Translations under genes and position numbers: made by a program
The notes under the pieces: model-generated
The model's database searches: none
The model's input: only the letters and a program-made list of their open reading frames with translations
Told to the model about the DNA's origin: nothing
DNA from: JBGSZX01 sp964640545
GTDB taxonomy: Bacteria > Bdellovibrionota > UBA2428
Length of the DNA stretch: 45,631 nucleotides
Direction of reading: 5' to 3'
NCBI GenBank assembly: GCA_964640545.1
Contig: CAZXHL010000013.1
Location: 1-45,631 of the forward strand
In this document: positions 1 to 7,391 of the stretch, one piece after another
Layout of the letters: each line of letters begins with the position of its first letter
Numbering within the stretch: position 1 is the stretch's first letter

Positions 1-150
1 GAAAAACTTCGCGAGCACTACCAATACTTCACTGAAGCCAAGCTCGACCGACTTCGCGCGGCTGGATACAAAGGTGAATTCACAAGCCTAGAAGACGGCG
101 CAAAGGCTTTTTACAAAGAGTGGTGCCAGATACAGGTATCGGATACCTGA
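1..150 (+). CDS. hldD: ADP-L-glycero-D-manno-heptose 6-epimerase, C-terminal end (partial)
   Basis: The first 49 codons read as the C-terminus of a protein whose start lies outside the window; the TGA stop is at 148-150. The segment contains YFTEAKLDRLRAAGY and FTSLEDGAKAFYKEW. These match the end of HldD/RfaD, where a 'Y..FT.A....LRAAGY...F...EGV' block closes the short-chain-dehydrogenase-like epimerase. HldD converts ADP-D-glycero- to ADP-L-glycero-D-manno-heptose for the LPS inner core, so the cell should be Gram-negative with heptose-containing LPS. The next gene starts 12 bp downstream with its own Shine-Dalgarno sequence and may be cotranscribed. Identification rests on a 49-residue tail only. 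Confidence 0.8.
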   Translation, partial: EKLREHYQYFTEAKLDRLRAAGYKGEFTSLEDGAKAFYKEWCQIQVSDT

Positions 151-162
151 GAGGGAGAGAGT

Positions 163-918
163 ATGAAAATTTTGATTACGGGTGCATCGAGTGGAATTGG
201 AAAGGCGACAGCACTTTTGCTGGCAAGAAAAGGTCATGATGTTTTTATGGTCGCAAGACGCAAGGAAAAGTTAGAAGAGATTGCACGCACATCTTCGACA
301 GTTGTGGGCACTCTACTCGTCGATGAACTCGATGTGACCAATAAGATTGCGATACAAAATTTTTGCGAAAACCATAAAGATTGGCTCAAGGGTATTGATG
401 TCTTGATTAACAATGCGGGCCTCGCACTAGGGCAAGCAGCTTTTCCGGAAACAACCGACGAAGACCACGACACCATGATCGCAACCAACATCACGGGTCT
501 GCTGACTCTCACTCGCGCGATCTTGCCACTTATGAAGGCCAACAAGTGGGGCCATGTTTTGAACCTAGGCTCTGTTGCTGGCATCACCCCCTACAAAGGT
601 GGGACCACTTACTGCGCAACGAAAGCCGCTGTTCACATGATCACCGATTGTCTTCGCATGGACCTTGGGGGCACAGGGATTCGCGTATCGACGGTGGCCC
701 CTGGGCGCGTTGCTGAAACAGAATTTTCAGAAGTTCGCTACAAGGGCGATATGGACAAAGCAAAAAGTGTCTATGAAGGATACAGAACCATGACATCAAA
801 TGATGTGGCCGAGAACATCGCCTGGATCGTCGAACAGCCAAAGCACATCAACATTCAAGAACTTGTGATCCTTCCCACCGATCAGCCTTCGGCGACAACG
901 CTTGATCCTTTGAAATGA
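163..918 (+). CDS. YdfG-like short-chain dehydrogenase (3-hydroxy acid / malonic semialdehyde reductase type)
   Basis: This is a 251-residue classical SDR. The Rossmann nucleotide motif TGASSGIG is at residues 6-13, NNAG at 83-86, and the catalytic Ser137, Tyr150 and Lys154 (YCATK) are all present. The region around NNAGLALG and the later TEFSEVRYKGD segment resemble E. coli YdfG, an NADP-dependent enzyme acting on 3-hydroxy acids such as serine and on malonic semialdehyde. Substrate is inferred from that resemblance. The start is supported by a purine-rich GAGAGGGAGAGAG just upstream of ATG. It lies 12 bp after hldD, and the next gene follows after 11 bp, so the three may form one transcript. 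Confidence 0.85.
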   Translation: MKILITGASSGIGKATALLLARKGHDVFMVARRKEKLEEIARTSSTVVGTLLVDELDVTNKIAIQNFCENHKDWLKGIDVLINNAGLALGQAAFPETTDEDHDTMIATNITGLLTLTRAILPLMKANKWGHVLNLGSVAGITPYKGGTTYCATKAAVHMITDCLRMDLGGTGIRVSTVAPGRVAETEFSEVRYKGDMDKAKSVYEGYRTMTSNDVAENIAWIVEQPKHINIQELVILPTDQPSATTLDPLK

Positions 919-929
919 GGATTTGAATT

Positions 930-1394
930 TTGAAAGTATTAAAAATCATACTGGGTATTATCATTATCGCAGTAGTTGCATTCGCGGCTAAACTATATTC
1001 CGAAGGACAAAAGAGTATCACAATGAAAAAACCAGAATTAATCAAAGACGGAGTCTTTTTGCCTTGCCCCGACAAACCAAATTGTGTCTGCAGCATGGAT
1101 GACCCAGGCGACAAGGAACACTATCTGGCACCCGTTTCCTCTGAGCAAAATCCCATTTCAAAAATATTAGGAATATTCGAGGACAACAAACAATACACCG
1201 TCATTGAAGTCACTGACTCCATGATTCGCGCCGAGTTCAAATCAAAGATTTTTCGCTTCGTGGATGATGTGATTTTTCTCTACGATCCTGAAGCAAAGCT
1301 TCTGCACTTTAGATCGTCATCGCGAGTTGGCTACTCGGACATGGGCGCCAACCGAAAACGAATTTACGCAATACTAAAACAGCTAGCTCTGTAA
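930..1394 (+). CDS. DUF1499 family membrane-anchored protein
   Basis: A 154-residue protein with one N-terminal hydrophobic segment (about residues 4-20, LKIILGIIIIAVVAFAA), then a soluble domain. The CPDKPNCVCS motif near residue 46 and RSSSRVGYSDMGANRKR near the end are the hallmarks of DUF1499, a family of unknown function found in many Gram-negative bacteria. The start is TTG; a GAGGA Shine-Dalgarno sequence at 917-921, 8 nt upstream and overlapping the preceding stop codon, supports it. It is probably translated from the same message as the SDR gene. It converges with grxD, whose stop codon is 29 bp away. No function can be given. Confidence 0.8.
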   Translation: MKVLKIILGIIIIAVVAFAAKLYSEGQKSITMKKPELIKDGVFLPCPDKPNCVCSMDDPGDKEHYLAPVSSEQNPISKILGIFEDNKQYTVIEVTDSMIRAEFKSKIFRFVDDVIFLYDPEAKLLHFRSSSRVGYSDMGANRKRIYAILKQLAL

Positions 1395-1395
1395 T

Positions 1396-1420
1396 CCGGA
1401 AGCAGTCCGGAAGCAGTCCG
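1396..1420. repeat. 11-bp tandem duplication after a stop codon
   Basis: CCGGAAGCAGT occurs twice back to back (1396-1406 and 1407-1417) and is followed by a third partial CCG. It begins 2 bp after the stop codon of the DUF1499 gene and fills the gap between two convergent genes. It looks like a slipped-strand duplication. No T-tract hairpin terminator is visible in this gap. Confidence 0.75.
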
Positions 1421-1423
1421 AAA

Positions 1424-1747
1424 CTACGCTTTGACGTCGGCAAGAACTTTTTCAAGTTCTCCGCTTTGAGCCATTTCGATGGCGATGTCACATCCACCAA
1501 GAAATTCACCTTTGACGTAAAGCTGAGGAATCGTCGGCCAGTTACTGAAAGTCTTAATGCCCTGACGAAGGCCCTCGTCATCAAGAATGTTGATTCCCTT
1601 GAATGGAACTCCGAAATGCCTAAGGATCTGAACAACTCTTCCAGAAAATCCACACATAGGAAAATCTGGAGTCCCCTTCATGAATAAAACAACCGGATTG
1701 GCTTTAACTTCTTCTTCAATAAATTTGTGGCTTTCAGCTTCGTTCAT
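1424..1747 (-). CDS. grxD: Monothiol glutaredoxin (Grx4/GrxD type)
   Basis: A 107-residue protein carrying the monothiol CGFS active site at residues 32-35, followed by the WPTIPQLYVKGEFLGGCDI block typical of the Grx4/Grx5 class. These proteins bind a [2Fe-2S] cluster bridged with glutathione and pass it to target proteins, often as a heterodimer with a BolA protein. The ATG at 1747 is chosen because AAGGAGAGAGAA lies directly before it; the open frame runs 12 codons further upstream without ribosome-binding support. bolA lies 76 bp upstream on the same strand, so the partner pair is probably an operon. Length is normal for the family. Confidence 0.93.
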   Translation of the reverse strand: MNEAESHKFIEEEVKANPVVLFMKGTPDFPMCGFSGRVVQILRHFGVPFKGINILDDEGLRQGIKTFSNWPTIPQLYVKGEFLGGCDIAIEMAQSGELEKVLADVKA

Positions 1748-1823
1748 TTCTCTCTCCTTAAGGTCAAAGACCCATGCAGTCAATCATCCCCTAAAGCCCG
1801 GGATATTTATAACTCTAATCGAT

Positions 1824-2087
1824 TTATGAGGCGGGCATACCCGTCTTCAAGGTCATAGCGTGCAATTTGTCTTTAAACTCTTCCCCAACCAAGGAATAGA
1901 CTTTCTGATGCTGCTTGAGGGTATTCAGACCTTCGAAGTCAGGCGAAAAGACCTGAACTTCAAAATGATACCCGTCTCCCGTCACATCGACGACTTCCAC
2001 CACAGAACCCACGGAAAAGCCTTTGGAAATGATTTCCTTTAATGTCTCAGCATTGATCTGTTTTGGTACAAAATTAGGATCACCCAT
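1824..2087 (-). CDS. bolA: BolA family protein
   Basis: An 87-residue BolA-domain protein. The GYHFEVQVFSPDFEG strand, the QHQKVYSLV helix and the C-terminal LHAMTLKT motif match the family, including the conserved His that helps hold a bridging [2Fe-2S] cluster with a CGFS glutaredoxin. Its position immediately upstream of grxD supports a working BolA-Grx pair in Fe-S trafficking. No strong Shine-Dalgarno sequence precedes the ATG. The gene is separated from the heat-shock gene upstream by a strong terminator, so its promoter should lie at about 2090-2130. It could be either the BolA or the IbaG branch; sequence reading alone does not decide. Confidence 0.88.
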   Translation of the reverse strand: MGDPNFVPKQINAETLKEIISKGFSVGSVVEVVDVTGDGYHFEVQVFSPDFEGLNTLKQHQKVYSLVGEEFKDKLHAMTLKTGMPAS

Positions 2088-2127
2088 AATTCAAAACCGT
2101 ATCAGCATTGAGGCGGCAGGTCTTCAA

Positions 2128-2165
2128 AAAAATAGGCCAAGGTTTATTAAAAACCTTGGCCTAAA
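2128..2165 (-). terminator. Rho-independent terminator of the Hsp20 gene
   Basis: A perfect 12-bp stem (AGGCCAAGGTTT at 2134-2145 with its complement at 2151-2162) and a 5-nt loop. Read on the minus strand it is followed by a run of seven T (plus-strand A-run 2126-2132). It sits about 55 bp after the Hsp20 stop and isolates bolA-grxD from heat-shock read-through. The plus-strand side has only a short AAAA and is a poor terminator in that direction. Confidence 0.88.
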
Positions 2166-2171
2166 ACCATG

Positions 2172-2218
2172 AGTGAAAGATCTTATCTTAGAAGATCGGG
2201 GAGGATCTATCTTTCACT
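2172..2218 (-). other. Second stem-loop abutting the Hsp20 stop codon
   Basis: A 10-bp perfect inverted repeat (AGTGAAAGAT at 2172-2181, complement at 2209-2218) encloses a 27-nt interior that can pair further through AGATC/GATCT. It touches the stop codon of the Hsp20 gene and lies just before the terminator, so the transcript would end in two consecutive hairpins. The first has no U-tract and may protect the 3' end of the mRNA; that role is inference. Confidence 0.6.
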
Positions 2219-2646
2219 TATTTAATGGAAATTTGTCTTGGTTGTTGTGTTGGTTTCTTGGCTAAGTTGATGCTCAGGACACCATCTTCAAAGCTCGCCT
2301 CGACAGAATCGAGATCGACGTGTTCTCCAAGGTGAAAAATGCGCTCGAAAGAGCCGATGTTTCTTTCTCGAATTTTAAAGCCCAAGTGCTTTTCATTTTT
2401 TTCAAAATTTCGAGTACCTGAAACCTTCAATTCATTGGCTTGGATCTCGATTTTGACATCTTCTTTCTTCATTCCTGGGATATCAAAGTGCAAGTGGAAG
2501 GCATTTTCAGTCTCCTCGACATCCACCAATCCAAGCCCCTTGCGGTTGCCCGCATAAGGAGTGCCTGGAAGAGAGTTCGGAAGGGTGTCGGCAAACCAAT
2601 GGTCCATGCCATTCCAAAGTTCAGGGAAAAGTGTTCCGTTTCTCAT
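2218..2646 (-). CDS. Small heat-shock protein, Hsp20/alpha-crystallin family
   Basis: A 142-residue protein with an N-terminal arm rich in W and F (LFPELWNGMDHWF) and an alpha-crystallin domain from about residue 38 to 130. The domain includes FDIPGMKKEDVKI and the EDGVLSINL strand that precedes the tail. Small heat-shock proteins form oligomers that hold unfolding proteins for refolding. The start has a good Shine-Dalgarno sequence (GGAGATAGC before ATTATG). The gene is monocistronic by appearance, with two hairpins after the stop. I looked for a heat-shock-type promoter upstream and found no convincing one, so thermal regulation is expected for the family but not shown here. Confidence 0.92.
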   Translation of the reverse strand: MRNGTLFPELWNGMDHWFADTLPNSLPGTPYAGNRKGLGLVDVEETENAFHLHFDIPGMKKEDVKIEIQANELKVSGTRNFEKNEKHLGFKIRERNIGSFERIFHLGEHVDLDSVEASFEDGVLSINLAKKPTQQPRQISIK

Positions 2647-2740
2647 AATGCTATCTCCTTTATTTTTAATTTTTTGTTAAGGGCTTTAGCTCGCCCCATA
2701 CACTAAAGGTGGTATCGCAAAACAAGAGGTCAAGGGCGGG

Positions 2741-4708
2741 CTATAAAAATTTTTTGAATTCTTCTAAAGACTCAGGATTGGAAAGAGCTTCACGGTTTCC
2801 AGGGTCTTCGCCGTGAATCACCTTCTTAACGGCAATTTCAACTTTCTTACCGCTAACTGTGTAGGGAATGTCGTTCACTTTAAAAATGGCCTTGGGCACA
2901 TGCCGAGGCGACGCACCGCTTCGAATGCGAGATTTCAAATCCTTGATCAAGTCATCGTTCAGATTTTGCGTTGCATCTTTGAACTTCACAAATAGCTGCA
3001 CTTCTTCATCGCCCTCAATACGCTTGCCCACCGCGATGCAATCGGCAACCAAAGGATGTGTTTCGACCTGTCTGTAAATCTCGGCAGTGCCGATGCGAAC
3101 CCCGCCCGGATTGAGCGTCGCATCCGATCTTCCGTAGACCACGACGCCTCCGTTCTCACGAATCTCAACATAATCCCCGTGGTGCCAGATATTTTTGAAT
3201 TCGCCGAAGTAAGCTTTTTGAAACTTCTTATGGTCAGGGTCATTCCAAAACATCACAGGCATAGAGGGGAAAGGAGAACAACAAACAAGTTCTGCTTGTT
3301 CTCCGCTAACCGCTTCGCCTTTAGAATTCCAAGCTTCCACGTCCATCCCTAAACCACGTGCTTGAATCTCGCCGCGCACCACCGGCTTCATCGGGGAGCC
3401 AAGCATGAAGCAGGAAATGATATCTGTGCCTCCGCTGATGGAGGCGAGCTGGACCGGAGATTTGGATTGAACATCGGCGTAAAAATAATCAAAGTCTTCA
3501 GGAAGCAGAGGCGAGCCCGTGGAAAGCACGAGACGCATTTTCTCAAAACGAAATTTTTGATTGAGCTTGAGGCCTTGGTTGCGGCAAGCGCCGATAAATT
3601 TGGCGGAGGTCCCAAAAACGGCGAGCTCTTCGCGTTCTGCGAGTTGCCAAATCGAGTCAGCTTCTGGCGCGGCAGGAGAGCCATCAAAACAATAGACTTG
3701 TGCGCCCTGGAGCATGCCGCCCACTAGCCAGTTCCACATCATCCAACCACAGGTAGAATAGTAGAAAAGTTTTTCCTGATACCGAAGGTCGCAGTGGAGC
3801 TGGTGCTCTTTGGAATGTTGGAGCGTAGTGCCACCGACTCCGTGGACGATGCACTTAGGTGTGCCAGTCGTTCCCGAGGAGAACATGATGAAGAGAGGAT
3901 GATTGAATTCGACTTCAAGGAATTCAGGAGAGGCTTGCCCGGCTAGGGACTGAGACGTCTCCGCTCCCGCGGGTGCGCCTGACGAAGCGAGGTTCAACGC
4001 CTCATCGCAAGACGAGGTGAGATGCTTAAAGGTGTGATGGCCCTTTAGTGTTGGTAATTGAGAAATGAGATTTTGATTCTTCTCTGCGAGATCAAAAACT
4101 TTTCCGTTGTATAAAACTTGGTCTGCCACAAAGAGGAACTTCGCATCGATTTGAGAAAAGCGATCCAGTATCCCCTTCTCCCCAAAATCAGGTGAGCAGC
4201 TAGACCAAATGGCACCGAGTCCTGTGGCCGCCATCATCGCGATCACAGTCTCAGGAGAGTTGGGCATGAGGGCTGCGACTCTGTCACCCTTAGAAACTCC
4301 GGCTGTTTTCAAGACTTGTTGGAGCTCAGCAATGGCCTTCTTAAGAGCCCCAAGAGTCCAAACTCGGCGTTGCTCCTGGTTTTCGACCAAACCAACCAGA
4401 ACGGTGTCCGATTCAGACTTATAATTTCTAAGAAGGTTTTTGGGATAAGAAAGTTTTAGCTTCGGAAAAAATTGTCTCTGAAAAAACTCTTTGCCCTCGG
4501 CCTGAACGACAGAGGCGTCACCAGAAAAAATAAGTCCAGAGAATTTCAAATAGCTTTGCCAAAACTGTGGCAACTTCGTCACGCTCGCCTGAAAAAGCTC
4601 TTCGTAGTCTTTAAATTCTGTGCGGAGTTCGCTCGCAAATTTCTGAGCAAATTCGCCCATCATGGAATTGCGGCCTTGCGATTGGGGTTGCCAGAAAACT
4701 TTTTCCAT
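2741..4708 (-). CDS. Acetoacetyl-CoA synthetase (acetoacetate-CoA ligase)
   Basis: A 655-residue ANL-superfamily adenylate-forming ligase. The phosphate-binding loop FSSGTTGTPK, the STCGWMMWNWL segment and the late GRSDATLNPGGVRIGTAEIY block are those of acetoacetyl-CoA synthetase. The N-terminus (MEKVFWQP...) also fits that family's usual beginning and length. The enzyme activates acetoacetate with ATP and CoA, feeding ketone-body carbon into acetyl-CoA or lipid and PHB pathways. The frame stays open 32 codons further upstream, but that stretch has no family similarity and runs into the terminator of the neighbouring gene, so ATG 4708 is preferred despite a weak ribosome-binding site. It lies downstream of the FadL-like gene on the same strand but behind a terminator. 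Confidence 0.9.
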   Translation of the reverse strand: MEKVFWQPQSQGRNSMMGEFAQKFASELRTEFKDYEELFQASVTKLPQFWQSYLKFSGLIFSGDASVVQAEGKEFFQRQFFPKLKLSYPKNLLRNYKSESDTVLVGLVENQEQRRVWTLGALKKAIAELQQVLKTAGVSKGDRVAALMPNSPETVIAMMAATGLGAIWSSCSPDFGEKGILDRFSQIDAKFLFVADQVLYNGKVFDLAEKNQNLISQLPTLKGHHTFKHLTSSCDEALNLASSGAPAGAETSQSLAGQASPEFLEVEFNHPLFIMFSSGTTGTPKCIVHGVGGTTLQHSKEHQLHCDLRYQEKLFYYSTCGWMMWNWLVGGMLQGAQVYCFDGSPAAPEADSIWQLAEREELAVFGTSAKFIGACRNQGLKLNQKFRFEKMRLVLSTGSPLLPEDFDYFYADVQSKSPVQLASISGGTDIISCFMLGSPMKPVVRGEIQARGLGMDVEAWNSKGEAVSGEQAELVCCSPFPSMPVMFWNDPDHKKFQKAYFGEFKNIWHHGDYVEIRENGGVVVYGRSDATLNPGGVRIGTAEIYRQVETHPLVADCIAVGKRIEGDEEVQLFVKFKDATQNLNDDLIKDLKSRIRSGASPRHVPKAIFKVNDIPYTVSGKKVEIAVKKVIHGEDPGNREALSNPESLEEFKKFL

Positions 4709-4788
4709 CAACGGCGAGCATAGAGGTGATTGAGGGGCGAGGCAAGGTCGAGATGAAGCCCTGATAGAGGCAACAAGGATTCCCAGAA

Positions 4789-4828
4789 GGCAAAAAGCCC
4801 GCATCCTATTACGGAAGCGGGCTTTTAT
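4789..4828 (-). terminator. Rho-independent terminator of the FadL-like gene
   Basis: A perfect 10-bp stem (AAAAGCCCGC at 4793-4802, complement at 4817-4826) with a 14-nt loop that contains TCC/GGA for extra pairing. On the minus strand the stem ends in a T-rich run. It lies 24 bp after the stop of the porin gene and before the chosen start of the acetoacetyl-CoA synthetase gene. Confidence 0.85.
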
Positions 4829-4849
4829 TCATAGCTTGTTAGCTAAAGT

Positions 4850-6142
4850 TTAGAACTTGTAGTTTACGCCAGTATGGAAGGCGTAAGCGTTAGACTTGTA
4901 GTCTCCGAATACACCACTAAGAGAGTAAGCATCATTTCCGTTTGCGAAAGCGTATTCGAGAGAAAAGTCGAGATTCAGACCACTGCCGAATTCATAACCT
5001 GAACCTACGTTGATTGTGTGACCTGGAGCCGGCGAAGAGAACGTAATCTTAGCCACGCGACTAGGCACCACAGCAGAGTTAACAACATATCCTACACGAA
5101 GAGGCATTTTTCCGAAGAACTGTTGCTGCTCATACCCCAGTCTCACATGATGTTGGTCGTTCCAATTCAACAAAGTCCTACTTGTTCCTCCGATTGTATT
5201 CTGAATCAAGCTTTCGTTAACCGAGTATTTTGAATAGCCATATACCAGCATAAGCCTTCCGCTACTGCCGATCATAAAATGCGTGCCGAGCTCGACCTGT
5301 AAGGGGAAGGTCGCCTCAATACTAGCTGCCGTTCCATCTCCCGAGCCCGATTGATTCACAGGAGTTGTAGTTCCATGATTGATTGTGCGGACACCTAAAG
5401 TTCCTTCCGCCTTAAATTTGATTGGAGTCCGAACATTGACACCAACTCCAAATGAGTCAGTCTTATACTGCGCTCCGACACGAAAGGAAGCACCATTTGT
5501 ATCCGATAAATCCTTAAAAGAGGTTTCAGTAATGGCGCTACCTCCGATCGTCGGCTCCCATAGAGCCGCCTTAACCAATGCGAATCTCCAACCCGCCCCT
5601 AGGGAAAAGTTTGAAGTTACCTTAAAGGCTGCTCCTGCAGAAATCTCTGTCAAGGATAACTCCGTGCTAGCTCGTGGCTTGTAAACAAAATTTGCATTTA
5701 CCTGAGAAAAATCTAGCTCTTCATAAACAGCCTTATTTCCTCCAGACACAAAAACGCCAGCCCCAAAACCAACTCTCGCACTAGGCTTATATCCAAACGT
5801 CGCCCCGAAAACTGGAGACATTGCACGATTGCTTGTGTTTTCCCGCAGAGCACCACTTCCCCCGTTATTCAAAGGCCCCTTAAACTGCCCAAATGTTGGA
5901 GAAAAATTCAAAGAAGCATCGTACCCATCTTCCATGAACGCCAAACCTGCTGGATTGAAATACAAAGATTCCGAGTCATTAACACTTGAAACAACTGCGT
6001 TTCCTACGCCGGTGTTTTTCCCAGACCAAGTCGTAGATTTCTCAAAGCCTCCAGCCGTAGCTGACACAGCCACAACCGCTGTTAGAGAAAGTGTAGAAAA
6101 TTTGATGAGCGATTTCGCGATATGAGAATTTGTTTGTTTCAA
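4850..6142 (-). CDS. OmpP1/FadL/TodX family outer-membrane transport protein
   Basis: A 430-residue exported protein. Starting at TTG 6142 gives MKQTNSHIAKSLIKF followed by a hydrophobic core and an Ala-x-Ala cleavage site before GGFEK, a good type I signal peptide. The mature part begins with the FadL-like hatch region (STTWSGKNTGVGNAV, ESLYFNPAGLAFM) and continues as alternating beta strands. It ends in ...HTGVNYKF, with the terminal aromatic residue of outer-membrane barrels. FadL-type porins carry long-chain fatty acids or other hydrophobic molecules across the outer membrane. A GGAGG sequence 8 nt before the TTG decides the start; an upstream ATG would add ten residues with no ribosome-binding site. 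It is followed by its own terminator. Confidence 0.87.
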   Translation of the reverse strand: MKQTNSHIAKSLIKFSTLSLTAVVAVSATAGGFEKSTTWSGKNTGVGNAVVSSVNDSESLYFNPAGLAFMEDGYDASLNFSPTFGQFKGPLNNGGSGALRENTSNRAMSPVFGATFGYKPSARVGFGAGVFVSGGNKAVYEELDFSQVNANFVYKPRASTELSLTEISAGAAFKVTSNFSLGAGWRFALVKAALWEPTIGGSAITETSFKDLSDTNGASFRVGAQYKTDSFGVGVNVRTPIKFKAEGTLGVRTINHGTTTPVNQSGSGDGTAASIEATFPLQVELGTHFMIGSSGRLMLVYGYSKYSVNESLIQNTIGGTSRTLLNWNDQHHVRLGYEQQQFFGKMPLRVGYVVNSAVVPSRVAKITFSSPAPGHTINVGSGYEFGSGLNLDFSLEYAFANGNDAYSLSGVFGDYKSNAYAFHTGVNYKF

Positions 6143-6269
6143 GATAAGTCCCTCCGACCTGTGAATATTCAACCACCTAGGCCAATTCTTAGCAAGAAAG
6201 CGCCAGCCACATCAGCTTCAGAACACACACGCCCTAGCGCACCGCACGAAGAAGGGGGCGCGACGCCTA

Positions 6270-6315
6270 TTCCAAGGTGCCGCGCACCTTTTCTTAGGTG
6301 CGCGGCACCTTGGAA
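6270..6315. repeat. REP/BIME-like palindrome pair
   Basis: A perfect 20-bp inverted repeat (6270-6289 and 6296-6315) with a 6-nt TTTCTT spacer. Each arm is itself a small hairpin, AGGTGC-CGC-GCACCT on the left and the mirror version on the right. The unit can therefore fold as one long stem or two short ones. This two-level design is typical of REP sequences arranged in BIME pairs. It lies in the 208-bp gap between the divergent FadL-like and gshB-like genes and is more GC-rich than its surroundings. No long T-run follows on either side, so a simple terminator is less likely. No second copy is seen in this window. Confidence 0.7.
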
Positions 6316-6350
6316 GGGTCAGAGAGTGCTGTTAAGACTATGGATAATTT

Positions 6351-7391
6351 ATGACTTCGCCTTATTTGGCAAAAGAGCCAAACTCCACCCCTCGTTTTCT
6401 CATCACTGGTGATCCCACAAAAACCATGCAACCGGAATTCGACACGACACTTTTGATGTGTCACGAGCTTTTAAAACGTGGCTACGACGTGGATTACTGT
6501 GATCTATTCCAGACAAACTTGGATCAAGAGCCGGAAGCTTATCTCAAAAACCTAAAGGTTCAGAAAGTGTTGTTCGCGGACAACGACGATCCATGCTTTA
6601 TCGGACTTGCGCCCGCTGAAAGCAAAAATGTCTTGGATGAATATGATATCGTCATTCATCGCAAAGATCCGCCCGTTGACGCTTTCTTCGAGAAAAAGTG
6701 TAAGATCTTCGCGACGCTTCCGAAAAGCATTCTTCAGATCAACAATCCCGAAAAGATCGCAACTCTTCACGAACACGAGATTCCGCTGCGCTATCCCGAT
6801 TTCTGTGCGAAGACTTATGTTTGCCAAAGTTACGAAGAATTTGTCGAAGCCGTTCGTGCCTGTCCGACGGAAGCGGTCTGCAAACCGCACAATGAGTGTT
6901 CAGGGCTAGGCATCGAGTTCTACAAAAACGATGTCGATGAAAATATTTTGAAAGCCTATTGGAGAAAGCGCCAGCCGCGAGTGATCGTTCAACCTTTCAT
7001 CAAAGAAATTGAAAACTCAGGCGACCTGAGAGTCTTGATGATGAATGGCGCCATACTGGGTAGCGTCTTGCGAGTGCCAAAGAAAGGCTCACGCCTAGCC
7101 AATCTTCACCAAGGCGCCCACGGCGAAGCTTACGAGATCACCGACTTCCATAGGAACTGCGCGAAAGTCGTTTCCGAGGATCTTGCCAAAGAAGGCATTT
7201 ATCTCATCGGCCTCGACTTCATCGGAGAAAATCTCACCGAAGTCAACATCACAAGCCCCACCGCGCTTCCTCTCATCAACAGACTCATGAACATTCAAGG
7301 CCACCTGACATTGGTGGATGAAATTGAAAATTTATATAAGGAAAACTTCGAACGTGACCACAACATTCAAAGAGAAATACCCGGAAATTGA
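6351..7391 (+). CDS. gshB: Glutathione synthetase-like ATP-grasp ligase
   Basis: A 346-residue ATP-grasp protein. The N-terminal part (RFLITGDPTKTMQPEFDTT) fits the GshB substrate domain. The C-terminal half has VIVQPFIKEIENSGDLRVL, the glycine-bearing loop RLANLHQGAHG and the metal-binding end GLDFIGENLTEVNITSPT, all characteristic of bacterial glutathione synthetase. GshB joins glycine to gamma-glutamylcysteine. No GshA is in the window, so a related peptide ligase activity cannot be excluded. The start has a weak ribosome-binding site. A possible -35 TTGGAA lies on the edge of the REP-like repeat with TAAGAC 17 bp further on, which would give a very short leader. The next gene overlaps its 3' end by 38 bp. 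Confidence 0.78.
   Translation: MTSPYLAKEPNSTPRFLITGDPTKTMQPEFDTTLLMCHELLKRGYDVDYCDLFQTNLDQEPEAYLKNLKVQKVLFADNDDPCFIGLAPAESKNVLDEYDIVIHRKDPPVDAFFEKKCKIFATLPKSILQINNPEKIATLHEHEIPLRYPDFCAKTYVCQSYEEFVEAVRACPTEAVCKPHNECSGLGIEFYKNDVDENILKAYWRKRQPRVIVQPFIKEIENSGDLRVLMMNGAILGSVLRVPKKGSRLANLHQGAHGEAYEITDFHRNCAKVVSEDLAKEGIYLIGLDFIGENLTEVNITSPTALPLINRLMNIQGHLTLVDEIENLYKENFERDHNIQREIPGN

Noticed and set aside
2647..2740. Heat-shock sigma-factor promoter or CIRCE element upstream of the Hsp20 gene
   Set aside because: CTTGACC is present, but no matching -10 at proper spacing and no CIRCE inverted repeat could be found.
4709..4804. Extended N-terminus (32 codons) for acetoacetyl-CoA synthetase
   Set aside because: No family similarity, and it runs into the terminator of the FadL-like gene.
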